DNA of 64,000 nt, from positions 124,001 through 188,000 of the forward strand of contig JADCRB010000007.1 in assembly GCA_021464245.1 (NCBI GenBank). Direction: 5' to 3'. This DNA comes from Carallia brachiata. Its lineage: Eukaryota > Streptophyta > Magnoliopsida > Malpighiales > Rhizophoraceae. This document shows, piece by piece, positions 23,342 through 36,118 of this stretch (positions are counted from its first letter, which is position 1; the number at the start of each line of letters is the position of its first letter). The notes beneath the pieces are model-generated. The model saw only the letters and a list, made by a program, of their open reading frames with translations, ran no database searches and had not been told where the DNA came from. A program made the translations under genes and the position numbers.

Positions 23342-24370
23342 AGATGTTATGTTACTGACTGCTATCTTGTCTAAAAAGAATTTTTCGTTATCAAAGTACT
23401 CCCTTCCCTATTTCAACTTAACCAAAAACAAATTACATTTAATAGTGATCACGATACATAATTGTATCTATAAACAAAGTCTTTTTTGGGAGAAAGATAA
23501 CCTTATATCCACTCACATAAAATTCCTTCCTCAAAAAAATTCCTTCCTATCCAAGTCAACTAAACAATAAAAAAAAAAACCACACTTTAATACACATAGC
23601 AAAATTAGTTGATAGATATAACAATGACAATTACTTTTTCGTTAACATAAAAAAAAATATTTATTGATATATCGATTATAATATCTGTAATTCATGATCA
23701 GAGTAATTTTTATATTTAAATGTCTTATTTAACCATTATCATAAGCGCAGACTTACCACCAAATATTATTAAATTCAAATAAATTTCTCTCACAATCAAT
23801 TATAATATTAATGAATTGTGAACTCTTATAATACATAAGTACAATTTAACTATTATATTATAATATTATGTTATGTTACTGACTGCTATCATGTCTAAGA
23901 ATTTCTCGTTATCAAAGTACTCCCTTCCCTATTTCAACTTAACCAAAAACAAAATTACATTTAATATTGACCATGATACATAATTGTATCTATAAACAAA
24001 GTCTTTTTGGGAGAAAGATAACCTTATATCCACTCACATAAAATTCCTTCCGCAACAAAAATTCCTTCCTATCCAACTCAACTAAACAATAAAAAAAAAA
24101 CGCAGACTTTAATACACAGAATAAAATTAGTCGATAGATATATGAGTGACAATTACTTTTTCTTCAACATAACAAAAAAGTTGTTAATACATCAATTATA
24201 ATATTTATAAATTATAGTCAAAGTAATTTTTATATTTAAATATTTTATTTAATTATTATCATAAATATAGACTCATTACTAAATATTGTTAAATTCAAAA
24301 TAATTTCTTTTATAATTAATTATAATATTAATAAATTGTGAATTCATACAATATATGAATACAATTTAAC
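23342..24370 (+). repeat. tandem duplication of a ~531-bp unit
   Basis: GTTACTGACTGCTATC starts near 23351 and again near 23876. The two units then run in parallel (AAAGTACTCCCTTCCC, TTTTGGGAGAAAGATAACC, and so on) to about 24370 with scattered substitutions and small indels. It is non-coding. Confidence 0.9.
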
Positions 24371-26865
24371 TGACGTATTATTATTATACGATTAAAATTT
24401 AAATTTAAGTTAATAAAAAATATATATATTATATTATTATTAAACTCTTATCTTAAGTGCTGTATCAATAACAATTACTTTGACGGTCAATTCGTTCAAT
24501 AAATGTACGTCAATTGTTTGACATTGATAGGACTGCTAACTGGGCATTCAAAATGGTTAGGAGGAGCCCCACACCCCCTTCCACCTGTCCCTAGGCCTAG
24601 GGGCTAAAGTATCAATGCATCCATACACTGCGCCAAATGGCATGAATGTGGCTTTTTTCATATCACCTAATGACCTAAAACTTTTTTTTTTCCATCCCAT
24701 GTCACCTAAACTTTGGACTGCTTCAAGTGGCCAGGTGGCATCTCTATCAGCATAGTTAATGCCAGTAACATGACTCTAGGGGTTGATTCCTAAGAAATAC
24801 TCCGAGAGGAAATTTTTATTTTGTGGAATAATCAGTAAGATTTACCAATGTGAAAGTTAATATTTTGTCAGTTATATTGGTCTCTCTTTTTTTTTTTTTC
24901 AGAAAATGTAAGATATGTGGAATTTAGTTCTAATCTTTGTGTTTGAAATTATTTGTAATTTTCTGAAGTGGGTTTTTTTGCAATGCAATTGAGTTTTATT
25001 AAGTTGTCTCATAATAAGTTGATATAGCTATCTCATTCGATAATTAAAAATTTATTGAACTTATTGATTCTTCAATGAGTTCCAATATATATGTATATAT
25101 TTTTGAAAACTATTGAACTTATTGAACCTCCAGTAAGTTCCAATATAAATAAGGAGAATCTCGACGTACTTTTAACTTGTTATGTTAGTGGACTGTGTAA
25201 AGATAATGGTGATGAAGTACCCTCCGACCAAATTGTTTTTATTCCAAGTAAAGTTTCAATGCTACGTTCCAAAATCTTCAAAGATTTGATTTTAACATTC
25301 CTTTCGTACGACATCAATTTTATGGTACATGTAAATGGTTCTCAAATGCCAATATTATTGAGGACACTGACATTCCCCATGTGGACTTCCAAGTCTCAAC
25401 TGTTGATAGATCAAAGGTAGGCACTCCTTATCTTTCATTCTTTTCAATCTTTTCCTCAACTCCTAACGAACCCGACCTCTTAGTACCTTACCTAATTGAA
25501 TAAACTTACCTACGCAATGGACTACAGTAGATATCAAACTCTTATCAGCATGCTTGTATTGACTAGTTGCCAAATTCTAGAACAAAAAAATAAACATAAT
25601 TTTTAGCAAAAAATACAAGCACCATAGATTCTCACTTTTCACCAAAAAAAAAAAAAAACCCCATTTCTTTCCCCACCCCACGCCCCACTTTCTTACATCC
25701 TTCAGCTACCCAATTTGTGTCTTGTTAGAGGCATGCCAACGTAAAAGGAAAAGCCACCTGTAAGAGGACCACACGGATGCCAAGCCGCAAAAAAGCCAAG
25801 TGGGCAGTGCTGCTGTGCCAATCAATTTATCCTCTTTTTAATTTTGACTTCTTTGTTGTGTAGAGGTATGGCAAGTCAACTTTCCTGTTGCATACCAGAT
25901 TCATCCGTCTTATGTAATTAAAAGCAAGTTAATTAATAGACTAGAAGATTCACAACAATTTGCCTCCTGTTGTTTTGGTCTAAAAGATTGAGAGTGCTTA
26001 TTTTAGCCATAATAATCTTATTTATCACAACTCAATTACGTGAATTTTTCGGACTCTTTTGCATAGCAAACAATTTTATTATGTAGAGACACTACAAATG
26101 GCAAGGATAATTAGAAAAAATAAACAAAATTGAACGGGGATGGATTTTATTCTTCTTTTGGAAAAACAAAACAGGCATTAACGAACCAAAGTACAGTGGG
26201 ATTTCAGTTTTTATAATTGTATTGATATTTTATATAATACTAAAATGAATTAATAAATTTTTTTATTTTTTATTTCATCAATATAATTATAAAAATATAA
26301 AAATTTATTACACTTCAACGTGCCAACCAAACCAAAACCGAGCAAAAATTCTCTGAATACGTACTCATATCCTCGTTGTTTTAACAGTGTCATGGCGCTC
26401 ACTGACGGGAACAATCATTGTTTCGCCTAGCAAGTCATTACTTTCGGAAACCCACTAGTGCAAATGTCTAACCAAACGGCAGATAGGTTGTACATTTGAG
26501 CCACGTACGGTCCAACAACTTAGCCCAACACAACATTAACAAAACACAAACTGACTCCAAGATACAAAGTTACACAGCCCTAAGAGGCCCACCAGTCTTC
26601 CACTGGCTTTTCCTTTTTCTTTTTTTAAGCAAATATTTACGTACTTTTTATATTATTTTAATATCTTCAATAAAATAAGACTGATAAGCACTCTTTATAC
26701 TATTAGACCAAAGGCAGATTAGTAACGCTGGCTTTTATAATCCTCGATTAAGTTGAGCACTTTTCTGTCTGTGACCAGCTAACAACTATAAATAACTTTG
26801 GTCGAATCAGGAACATTCGCAACACCAGAAAAAATCACTGGAAATCGAAACTGATCAGCAGCGAG
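24371..26865. other. intergenic region, one unassigned ORF
   Basis: A plus-strand frame at 25091-25420 (109 codons) has a non-repetitive composition but matches no family I recognise; codon content alone does not make it a gene. Positions 26700-26865, with CTATAAATAAC near 26787, probably hold the promoter and leader of the gene starting at 26908. Confidence 0.4.
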
Positions 26866-26907
26866 TTGAGTTTGGTTTTTCCTGCCGAAACTCACTTTCC
26901 GTTTTTG

Positions 26908-29055
26908 ATGGCTGTTGACCAGCAGAGCCGAGATTCATTATTCCTTCCTTCCCAGTTTGTCAGTACTCCCTCAGTGGAGAACAAACCTGTCAACCAAAAC
27001 TGGCCTTCTAGCTTTCCTTCCTCTGATTTCGGGTCTCTTCTGAGCTCCCCCTCCGAGTCAGATTTCGGTTCTACTGAGTCAGAAAGCGACCAAGATGACG
27101 AGTACATCGCAGAATTGACTCGCCGGATGGCTCACTACATGCTGCAGGACGATGATAACAAACATGAAGAGGTAGTCTTATCATTAATACTCTATAAACT
27201 TTTAAATCAGGTTAATATTTTTGTGGGTCTGATTGGAGGGTCTTTTCAGAATTGGACTCTGGGTGGTTCGCCAAAATCAACGTTAAGACCACAGCACCAC
27301 TTGAAGCAGAAAGAGCTGGCTATGGTTGAAAAGTTGGAGGAACTGAATATAACTGAAGAAGATATGCAGAAGAAAGTGAATGGCGAAAAGGTGCCACTTT
27401 CAGGCAAATCTCTTGAAACCACCATGGCTGCTGCTGTTCCTCTAACAACTAGGAATTCCAAGACCTCGAGTATTGATTTTCACTCCAAACATGCGCTTAT
27501 TGATCAACAAATACGAGCAGTTCAGGTAATTATTGCAGTTTTTTTTTTTTTTCATTTTTAGATGGTGTAGTTTACAAATGCAAACTGTTATCATTTTTTG
27601 TTGCTAATTTGATAGGCTTAATTGGCAGTTCTGCAGCCGGAAGCATGAGCAGATTAACAAGCAGAGGCAGCAAGAATGTGTAATTTGGGGGAAAGAAGGT
27701 AGTGGGTATCAGCAACCAGAGGCAAAACAGCAATTCAGGCAATCCCAGGGCAAAGGCAAAGCTTGTGCTGGATTCGGTCACAAACAGAAGATTTCAGGTG
27801 CTAATCTGCAATGGCAGCAGAGAAATAATCCGTATATGAAAGCCATTTTCCTCGGCAAGTCCGGTTCAAATTATGGTGGGTCTAACGGGACAGGAGTGTT
27901 CTTGCCTCGTGGAATCGGCAATACTTCTTCTAAATCACGCAAGAAACAAGGTAAGAAGGACCAGAAGAATGTTCTGCTTCTGATTTTTTAGGCCACTTTT
28001 TTTAAGGTTCTTTTGGCCAAGAGAACTTTGGCCTGTTCTGTTTTCCTCTTTGATTTTTCATTCTTATCTTGCCTGCTGGTTCCAGAATGGCTGGGGAAGT
28101 TATTGTTAGAGCAGTCCCTCACCTAGGCTAGTCCCACATTAGATTGAAAGAAAAAATGAGTCTCATAATTACGTGGCAGAAAAAAAATAAAATAAACGCG
28201 TGATAATCGGTTAATTATTTTGTACGCTTGGACAATTCAATTTGCGTCCTCATATATTTTTCCATCAGATATTTTTCACATTGTTTGGTTGGAACTTGGA
28301 ATCTACGTATTGGTAGGGCCGTTTACTGTTTGGTATGTGTGAACCGGAATATTCTGCTCAGGTCCACTTGCCGGACCCCTTCACAAATTTGCCTTCTAGT
28401 AATTGAAAAGACGCAAGGTAGGGTTGCTGTCTGTCCCGCGTCAATTCCTCCACGCTACCTATGTAACATTTCCGTGACTAAAAAGGACACATGATGTTAT
28501 ATGCACATCTTTTGCACAGGTTGCTCAACTGTTTTAATACCAGCCAGAGTAGTCCAAGCTCTAAAACTCCACTTTGACAAAATGGGTGTCCCAGCAAGGT
28601 TGGAAGCTACGGCCGGCTTCCTTCTCCAACATGGTATCTTCTTTTACAAAAAATCCTATACATAATATATTAAGCAAAAGGTTAGGAGCCGGGGATTTTT
28701 TGTCTTAGAAAATATTTGTAATGTAATAAATTTTTAATTTTAAATAATATTATTTATAGTTTATGTAAAAAAATTTTATTATTTTATTTTTTTATATAAA
28801 TAATGAATGTTATTACTTAAAATTAATAAATTTGTTAGATTATAATTACTTTTTTGAACTAAAGTCTATGGCCCGCTCGTAATATGAAACTGTGAATATA
28901 TATTTATTATATTGACTTTTCCTTTGCTTCTTTATGTAGAAGCGGCATTACAGAATGATGTGAATTGTGGTCTGCCATTACAACAAATAAGACAGTCTCA
29001 GACGGTGCCGGCAATGGAACGAGACATTGGACTTCCGAAGGAATGGACATATTGA
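26908..29055 (+). CDS. plant-specific protein of unknown function (5 exons)
   Basis: A 363-residue protein can be built with all GT..AG introns: exons 26908-27171, 27250-27525, 27629-27950, 28520-28633 and 28940-29055. The start is the ATG giving MAVDQQSRD; a longer frame upstream begins only with TTG. The N-terminus is Ser/acidic-rich (SESDQDDEYIAELTRRMAHYMLQ), the middle has a conserved GGSPKSTL motif and a helical stretch of Lys and Glu, and exon 3 is Gln-rich. Exon 3 ends in GTGVFLPRG and exon 4 gives CSTVLIPARVVQALKLHF, a C-terminal block I recall from uncharacterised plant proteins (I believe the Arabidopsis At3g54000 group). No catalytic motif, signal peptide or membrane span is seen. 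Exon 3 alone would read on to a TAG at 27990 if the third intron were retained. Confidence 0.85.
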
Positions 29056-32000
29056 TTGATTATAGACAATCTACATGCTTTGTATTCTGCTCCAATTCTT
29101 CCACTAAATACTGTTTTTTTCGGCTGTTTTTAGCTCAACTAGGAACGGATCCAAAATTGTGCAAACAAAATAAGAAGAAGAAATAAGACAGAGGGACATG
29201 GATGAAAAAAATCAAATTGAAGAAAAAACCCATATAGAATAGGACACATCAACGACCAGCTTAACTAGTGGAGCCATTGATATTTGTTTGTTTGCTTTTT
29301 TAGTAGCTGTCAGGCGTAGATGGAGAGAACAATAAAATAAAAAGGATGTCTCAAAGTGGGTGGTACAACTCTGTTATTTCTTCTAGCTGGCAAGGGCGGC
29401 TGGCTCATGTGATGTGGTGTGTGAGCTGCCTGACCCATGCAACTACGGCTTTGATTGTAGCTTTGTGATAATTCAATTGCGGGCAATGTTGGGTGTCTTT
29501 TATAGTATCTTTAAATTGCTTCTCTTCTATAATTCAAAAGTTTTTGGGTTTAATATGTAGTATCCTAATATGATTAAAAAAAGGTACCAATCTTTAATGT
29601 GGTGAGATTTAAAAAGGATTAGATGCACACAAATTTATCTTTATTTTTCATAAAAGACTATTTTCACGAATTTATTATAATTTTTAGGTCACAATGAAGT
29701 AAACTGTAATTACATTAAATCTCACCCTAATAATAAAGGAATTGGATAATTAAGTTTACTTTGTGATGCTCCTGATCTTGTTGGAGAATGCAATTCCACA
29801 TCGGTGGTTGATAAAAAGAAAGAATTAAATATAATTTGTGGGTAAGTTAATTTAAATAATTTAAGTCATTTTAATAAACTAACAAACTTATTAATTAAAA
29901 ATAAATTTAAAATTAATTAGGTCCAAATACCCTAACACCCGTAAAAGACTAAAACCCGACAATATTGGGATCTATAAAAAATAACTTACTGCTGACAGAT
30001 TTATGGTCTCCCTTCAGCAGACTCCTCGGTAGGACCAATATTGAGCATTCTGATAACAATTTTGTGTGGAGTTGGTATGATTAATTGTGTCCAAGATGCA
30101 CGCAAATTGAGAGATCAGATATGAGAAGGTTATACTGTTTTCCTTCTCTACTAAGGTTGTAAAATGAGAAGACAAGTAGGTGATATTGTTTTCCTTCTCC
30201 ACTAAGGTTTGTGACTAACTCGCCACTCCCTCAATTTCTTTTCCTGTCTCACTCTTCTGAAATGGAATTAAACACACTTGGGCAACGCCAATTTCTACTT
30301 ATCATTCCTTCTTGAGAGTTGTGACGGGTGAAGCTTGAAAATTTATCTCTTTCCTTCATGGGTAAGTCATGCGTGATTTCAATCGTAAGTGGATTTCGTT
30401 AAGTCGCTGATTTTTTTTTTCTTTTTTCTAACAGTTGTATAATAGAGAATCATGTATTTTAACCCAACTCAGGATGTCTCTAGATACCAGTGAGTGCCTC
30501 TTTATACTCATTTTTGTAAAAAAAAAAAAAAAAAAAAAAGAAACATTTTAATCCAAATCCATAGATATAATCTTAATTAATGAGTTGAGAAAAATACTCA
30601 CCTTTTCAACTAGACGCATATTTTTAAGACTAGATTGTATTTTATATGGTAAATGAATAGAGTGAATTGCAGATTTTCTAGTCTTCAATCTTCTATTTGC
30701 AACCTGAATATTCTTTCACCTAGACTAAAGAGGTGAATTTAATGTAGCGTGCACACAAATTACCATATGATCGCAGTTGAGGCCCGACCGTGCTTGATCT
30801 GCCGCGAAACCGAACCGGAATCAGTCTGCCAAAAAACCAAATCATAGAAGCCTACGGTCCATAGATCCGGTTCAACATGGAATGCTCTAGAATCCAAGTA
30901 AGTTCGGCGCTTTCTGCAAATTAACAAGGTTAACATTTATATTGAGACTTAACAAATTCTTGGTTCCCCCATCCTTTTCCTCCCACCTTTTGGTGAGCCT
31001 CTACCGACAATTGGGCAGTTGCGTGCAGCCATGTGGCACCAAATAAACAACCAACCAACTTATCAAATGGGTCACTAAATTTTTTATTTCTAGGAACTGA
31101 TAGTGATAGATCACAGATTGTGCCACCAGATATGCAAGTTGTAATGTAATATTAGAGAAATTGCCTGATATTTCGTTGAGCGACCAAAAATATCAATTAT
31201 CAATGGGCCAAGAAGATTCATTCAAAGATTCTGATACTGGCCCAGCCTGCGATTCTTTTTTTTTTTTTTTTGAACCTTTGAATTTTGCCTTTTCAAAATA
31301 TGAAATGAAGGCTTTAAGGAATTTGAGTTATTATAATAAAAATGTTATGAAATTTGAAATATATACCAATAAATTATAGTTTAATAGAAATGATATTGTT
31401 TATTGAATTGAAAATTTTGAGTTTAAATTACAAGAGAAATCAATTAATTGACATGTACGAGGGAAGGGTGTCAGAAATTCCTGAAAGGACCCGTAAATTG
31501 TAATGAAACGCTACAATTTGGTTATGGTTTCATTAGGTGGCCTTCACGTGAACTTGTGGTACATTTCAGTTATATATTTTATTATTTTATAATAATATAT
31601 TAATTTTTTATAAACACATATATTACTTTGTGTAATAAAAAAATAAATTATAATTTTATATTACACAAAATATAACTATTATTATAAAAATTATAAATGT
31701 TATTATATAAAATGTATGATACTACAACATAATAACCAATATTTTTTCATTTGGTTAACACTCTGAACTGTAGTCTAGGGTCCTTAATATCACTGCAGCT
31801 ACTTTCCAATTGGGACCACAATAATGTCGCTGTACGGGGGGAGGACCAGCCTGGAAGTTGATTGAAGTTATGTTCCTGGGATGCAAGCTGGCAAAGATTC
31901 CAAAGACACCAAGACACCAACTCCTGATTCCATGTGCGGATGTTTCTCTTGGCCAACATATCCCTTTTTTCTTTTTCTTTTTTTTTTCTTTTTCCAGTTC

Positions 32001-32716
32001 CAAATGGCGTCAAAATGCTATCCATAGTTTTATTTTAAAAACCCAACCGACTCGGCGGTTGGGACCGCTTAACCAATAATTTAAAATTTAAATCGGTATG
32101 ATTTTCTAACCTAACTTAAACAAAGAAGTGACTAGGAAAAAATTATTGGACTTGGTCGACCCAAATGGTTGGACCGCCCTGGTTTGACAGGTGAATTGGT
32201 GAAATCAAAGCTAAAAATTTCTTTTATATTTTTTCCCAATAAATTGTATATAATTATATTATTTTATTAAGAATACTTATATATACTTAAATATTATTTT
32301 AATAACATTTTATTTATTTTTATATAATATAAAATTATAAATTATTTTTTTCAAAGACTTAACTCGTTGGTCCGACTAACAGGTTAATGGTCAAACTATT
32401 AACTCAATGTACCAGATCTTAGACAGAGCCAAGGCCGTCCGAATTCAAAAACTCTGTTTACAGTGCTATACGAGAGAGAGAGATGGAGAGAGAGAGCGAG
32501 AGAGAGGCACAGACTGACTGTAATACACATTTCCTAGGTCCATTTTCTTTTGTTTTGGTCCAATCCTAGGTCCATTTTCTAATATAAAGGACTAAGTGCT
32601 AAGGCCCAATTTCCACGGAAAAAGGGCTCTTCCAATGCCCATTTTTATGGTTCATGGGTTTTTCAAGCTTTCTGCCTGTCGAAGATTGGCCCAAGTAATT
32701 TTAGACTTCACAGCTA
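29056..32716. other. long intergenic region with retroposon and MITE remnants
   Basis: No gene is supported. Positions 29780-30230 contain TTGTTGGAGAATGCAATTCC-ACATCGGTGG, of the style of small LTR elements, and a phrase GGTATGATTAATTGTGTCC (about 30073) whose reverse complement recurs near 34072, so both may be LTR fragments. There are a poly(A) at 30520-30539 and a GA-rich microsatellite at 32470-32506. Positions 32040-32170 carry GACTCGGCGGTTGGGACCG-type MITE sequence. Confidence 0.45.
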
Positions 32717-32717
32717 A

Positions 32718-33678
32718 GTAAATTATCTTTGACACCTTTAACTTATAGGCATAATTATTGTTGACATTTCATATTTTTTAAAATTATTAAAAATATACTA
32801 ACAATTACATGCAGTAACACAATACATCTTCGGTTAAATCGCGTCAATAAAAGTTAAGTTTAATTACAAAAATGTCATTATAAAAGCCTTAAACGGTCTA
32901 AATTGCCCTTTATTCATTGGCAAAAGCCAAAAAAAAGAATGGCAGAAACCTAGAAAAACCTAAATGTATAAGTTGGAAGGGATTATCAAGTGAATGTAGG
33001 AGCTATCAATAATGAATTTCAAAACACCCGCAATCCCATGATTTCATATATTCCTAATGCTAAATCTATCAACTTTTTCATATAAATCCACCACAAAAGA
33101 AAAATGTTGAACTGTGACCTCAGATTTCATAGCCACCAAGCAAAACATCCAAAATCATCAACGAATCCTCGATCCCATCTACAATTAAACTCAACTACAT
33201 ACACACATGGAGATTTTGTTTGAACGAACATACCTAGAGATTAGACTTGAAAGAATTCGAAGGTGCATTGATCTATTGTTGAGTGTGAGCGAGTAGCCTT
33301 CTAAGAGCTGTCACCAGACACCACCGGTACCGTCACCAAAGTGCCGCCATCGATCACCACGAACCACCACATGCGCCTCTGTATTGCGCCAGTTCTGTGG
33401 CTGGAAGTCAGTTTCCAAACTATCTGGTTTCCAGCATCCACGCAGCACAAATCAAAGATCGACGGTATAAAGGGAAAATTAGAGACAAAGAGCGGCACTG
33501 TATTCTGCAAATGGGGTTTTTGGCTTTTAATATATTTGAGGGTATTATGGTCTTTTCAACTTGTTCATCCATTTTGACTAACGTCCGTTAGTCAAAATAT
33601 ATTTTTAGTAATTTTTAAAAATATGAGACGTCAACGGTAATTATGCCTATAAACTAAAGTGCCAAATGTAATTTACCT
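32718..33678. mobile_element. ~0.96-kb non-autonomous DNA transposon with ~80-bp terminal inverted repeats
   Basis: The left end (TAAATTATCTTTGACACC, then ACTTATAGGCATAATTATTG) is the near reverse complement of the right end over about 80 bp (3' end ... TAATTATGCCTATAAACTAA ... AATTTACC). Flanking CTTCACAGC and CTTCGCAAC may be a diverged 9-bp target duplication, fitting a Mutator-like MITE. Inside is a short frame starting ATGGAGATTTTG (33207) with no domain. Confidence 0.8.
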
Positions 33679-35176
33679 TCGCAACTTTCTTGCTTAAAAA
33701 GTTGAGTATTTACAATTATGGTAATTGAGCTCATCGGGTTTCGTACCCATTACTCCAGTCCAACTAGTTTGGAACTCAACACCCTAAGTACCATGGCTAG
33801 AAGAAGACGCAAGCCAAAACAACTCCACGTTGAGGCCTCAACAATAACCAATGTGTCGGAGACAGTAATTTCTAACTAAATGAATTAGAGCTTGAACCGT
33901 GATTCTTCTCTCACTCTCTTTCTCCATGTGATGGTCTCTCTTTCGCCAACCTAAGCTTATGTAACACCAGTTGTGACATTTAACCCGATGAACTGGGTGT
34001 CCTCTTTTGGGTCCATAAATATGAAGGTACTCAGTACTCACAAACCCTAGAGATCAATCTATGTTGGACACAATTAATCATACCAACTCACAATTAACCA
34101 TAAAAACTAAAAATACATGTTTAACAATTATGATTTAACAATTTAGATATTTGTTTAGTATATTAGTAAATGAAAAATCAATAATTTAAATTTTTAAATT
34201 TTTTACTTAATTCGTTTCTTTGAACAGTTAGTTTAAGTTAAAAAAAAAAATTATATTAGGTACCTGATTCGAAGCACTGCCTTTCAAGGATGCCTCTGAT
34301 TCTTTTCCATCAATGATGGTGACCTGACTATCAGAGAATAATCGAGCTCTCTTGTCTCCCTCTAAAGATGTCCTGTTTTTTATTTTATTGTTTTTGTCTT
34401 GTTTATATAAGGTACTTTAGTATCTTTCATGTTTCGTCGTCTTGTGCAACTTGTTACCTAAAGACAATTCCGCCATGTCCACCTGGAGCCACCATTCACC
34501 ACAATTTCAATATGCAATTACTAGTTGGATAGATTACACCGTCTTATTTGACAACCGGATATCAGGACCAGCGTCATTGAAGACTATAGATTGGTCAATC
34601 TTTGCCCACCTGTGCCAGCTGCGGTTGTCGGATTTGAGTTTAGCATAACAGGTTTTAACGGCCGGCTTGCTGTACTGTAACCGAATTAATTCTTCACAAA
34701 GACTATTAACAAAAAAGAATTTCATTGTAAAAATATAACTTAAATACGTAAAAATTATTGTAAAGTGTTGTTAGCTGTAACATTTTGTAACAAACATTAG
34801 CATACTGACTTACTCTACTATCCTCCTAAATCTTTCACTTAAAAAAAAAAAAGGTGGTTATTCTACAAAATAAAAACACTTCAAATCGCCATCAATATCT
34901 TAAATTCACAATCAAAGCCCCTTAATTCTACAAAAGTTCTGCCAAGTAAAAAGCACAAGAATTGTCCTGAAGAGTCAAGGTATATTTTCCAGAAATTGTT
35001 TTACTAATACGAAAACAAAATTACAATGGCATCTTAAATAAGTTATCCAATTCATGCTAAAAGACCACAACTTTTACTGTATGTATCACAACCCAACAAG
35101 CAGAATCAAGATTAACCAGAAAAAAAAAAAAAACACCAGAAAATGATCTTAAAGGGGTTGAATTTAGACAATTTGA
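33679..35176. other. intergenic region
   Basis: Positions 33830-34110 show LTR-like remnants related to about 29970-30130 in reverse. ORFs at 34442-34725 on both strands lack recognisable domains. The last ~150 bases are probably the 3' UTR of the COPT gene that follows on the minus strand. Confidence 0.4.
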
Positions 35177-35638
35177 TCAGCAACTCATGGGAGGAAGATC
35201 TGAGGATTTCTGATAAGGTGGTTCCTTTGTGTCCTTGAAAACTCTGCTTCCAAACAGCAAAAAACCAAGGGTGTGACCAGCCAGAGCCGCCAGGAACACA
35301 CCAACGTTAAAAGACATGATAGCTAACATTACCAAATAGGCAAGACCAACCCTTAAGCCGTGCAACAATGTCTGAACCAGACCCGCGGCAACGTTGCTGG
35401 TCCCCGGCTTGATCAATTTGCAATGGGACAGCCACTCTACGAGGATGGCAACCACGAATACGACCACCAAAGCCAGCGCGTACATGCCACCCCGTGTCCC
35501 AGGCCAGCCGGAGAAGAGGATCTCGCTGTTCTTGCCCCAGAAGAAGGTCATGTGCGTCAGCATCTCTTGGTGGGCGCCACCACCGCCGTCCTTGCCACTC
35601 ATTCCAGGCATGTCGTGGTTGTGATCATGACCGTTCAT
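35177..35638 (-). CDS. CTR/COPT-family copper transporter, copy A
   Basis: Imports Cu(I) across the plasma membrane as a trimer. It is a single exon of 153 residues with ATG at 35636-35638. The N-terminus is His/Met-rich (HDHNHDMPGM, then the TM1-proximal MLTHMTFFWG). Three membrane spans follow: about residues 50-70, 92-112 and 115-133. TM2 carries the essential MxxxM (MLAIM) and TM3 the GxxxG packing motif (GHTLGFLLFG). The tail ends in MSC, with a Cys as expected for copper hand-off. A TATATA lies at 35750-35755, about 110 bases upstream, and a cluster of GTAC motifs further out. It is paralogous to copy B 4 kb away, in tandem on the same strand. Confidence 0.95.
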   Translation of the reverse strand: MNGHDHNHDMPGMSGKDGGGGAHQEMLTHMTFFWGKNSEILFSGWPGTRGGMYALALVVVFVVAILVEWLSHCKLIKPGTSNVAAGLVQTLLHGLRVGLAYLVMLAIMSFNVGVFLAALAGHTLGFLLFGSRVFKDTKEPPYQKSSDLPPMSC

Positions 35639-36078
35639 CTTTTCGTCGCAAAATCAAAAAGACTGGGACTTCGGAGGAGCTTCGGGGATTTCGGTAATGG
35701 GTAATTGGTTTCGTTGTTTTTATTGCGGTTGATGTGCTGGGAAAGTGGGTATATATTGCGAGAACATGGGGCTGTGGTGTGGATGCCGGGTGTTAGAATT
35801 TTATACCCATAAATGTCAGTACAATAGCACGGGTTGTCTTGCGTGTGCGGTTCAATCATCTAAAAATAACTTGAATTCGCATAAAAAAAAATTATGGACT
35901 CAAATCTTATAAAAATTAAAAAATAAAATTATTTACAAATTATTACTTGATATAAGAGATATAAAAATTATTTAATTACTTCACGTCTTTTAATTACAAA
36001 GTTTTCAATTCTTTTATTTAAGACCGGGGAGCACGACTTCTTGTTTTCACACCAAAAAACAATACATAAACAGGTTTT

Positions 36079-36118
36079 GTACTAGCGTACTCCACAATTT
36101 GTAGTACGCTGACGGTAC
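36079..36118. promoter_or_regulatory. cluster of four GTAC motifs upstream of COPT copy A
   Basis: GTAC occurs at 36079, 36087, 36104 and 36115, four times in 40 bases, about 440 bases before the COPT ATG; a fifth is at 35819-35822. GTAC is the core of the plant copper-response element bound by SPL7-type regulators, which switch on COPT genes in copper deficiency. The motif is short and palindromic, so the argument rests on clustering and on the gene it precedes. Confidence 0.55.

Noticed and set aside
25091..25420. 109-codon ORF as a gene
   Set aside because: No domain, no splice partners and no conserved motif recognised; mentioned only as unassigned.
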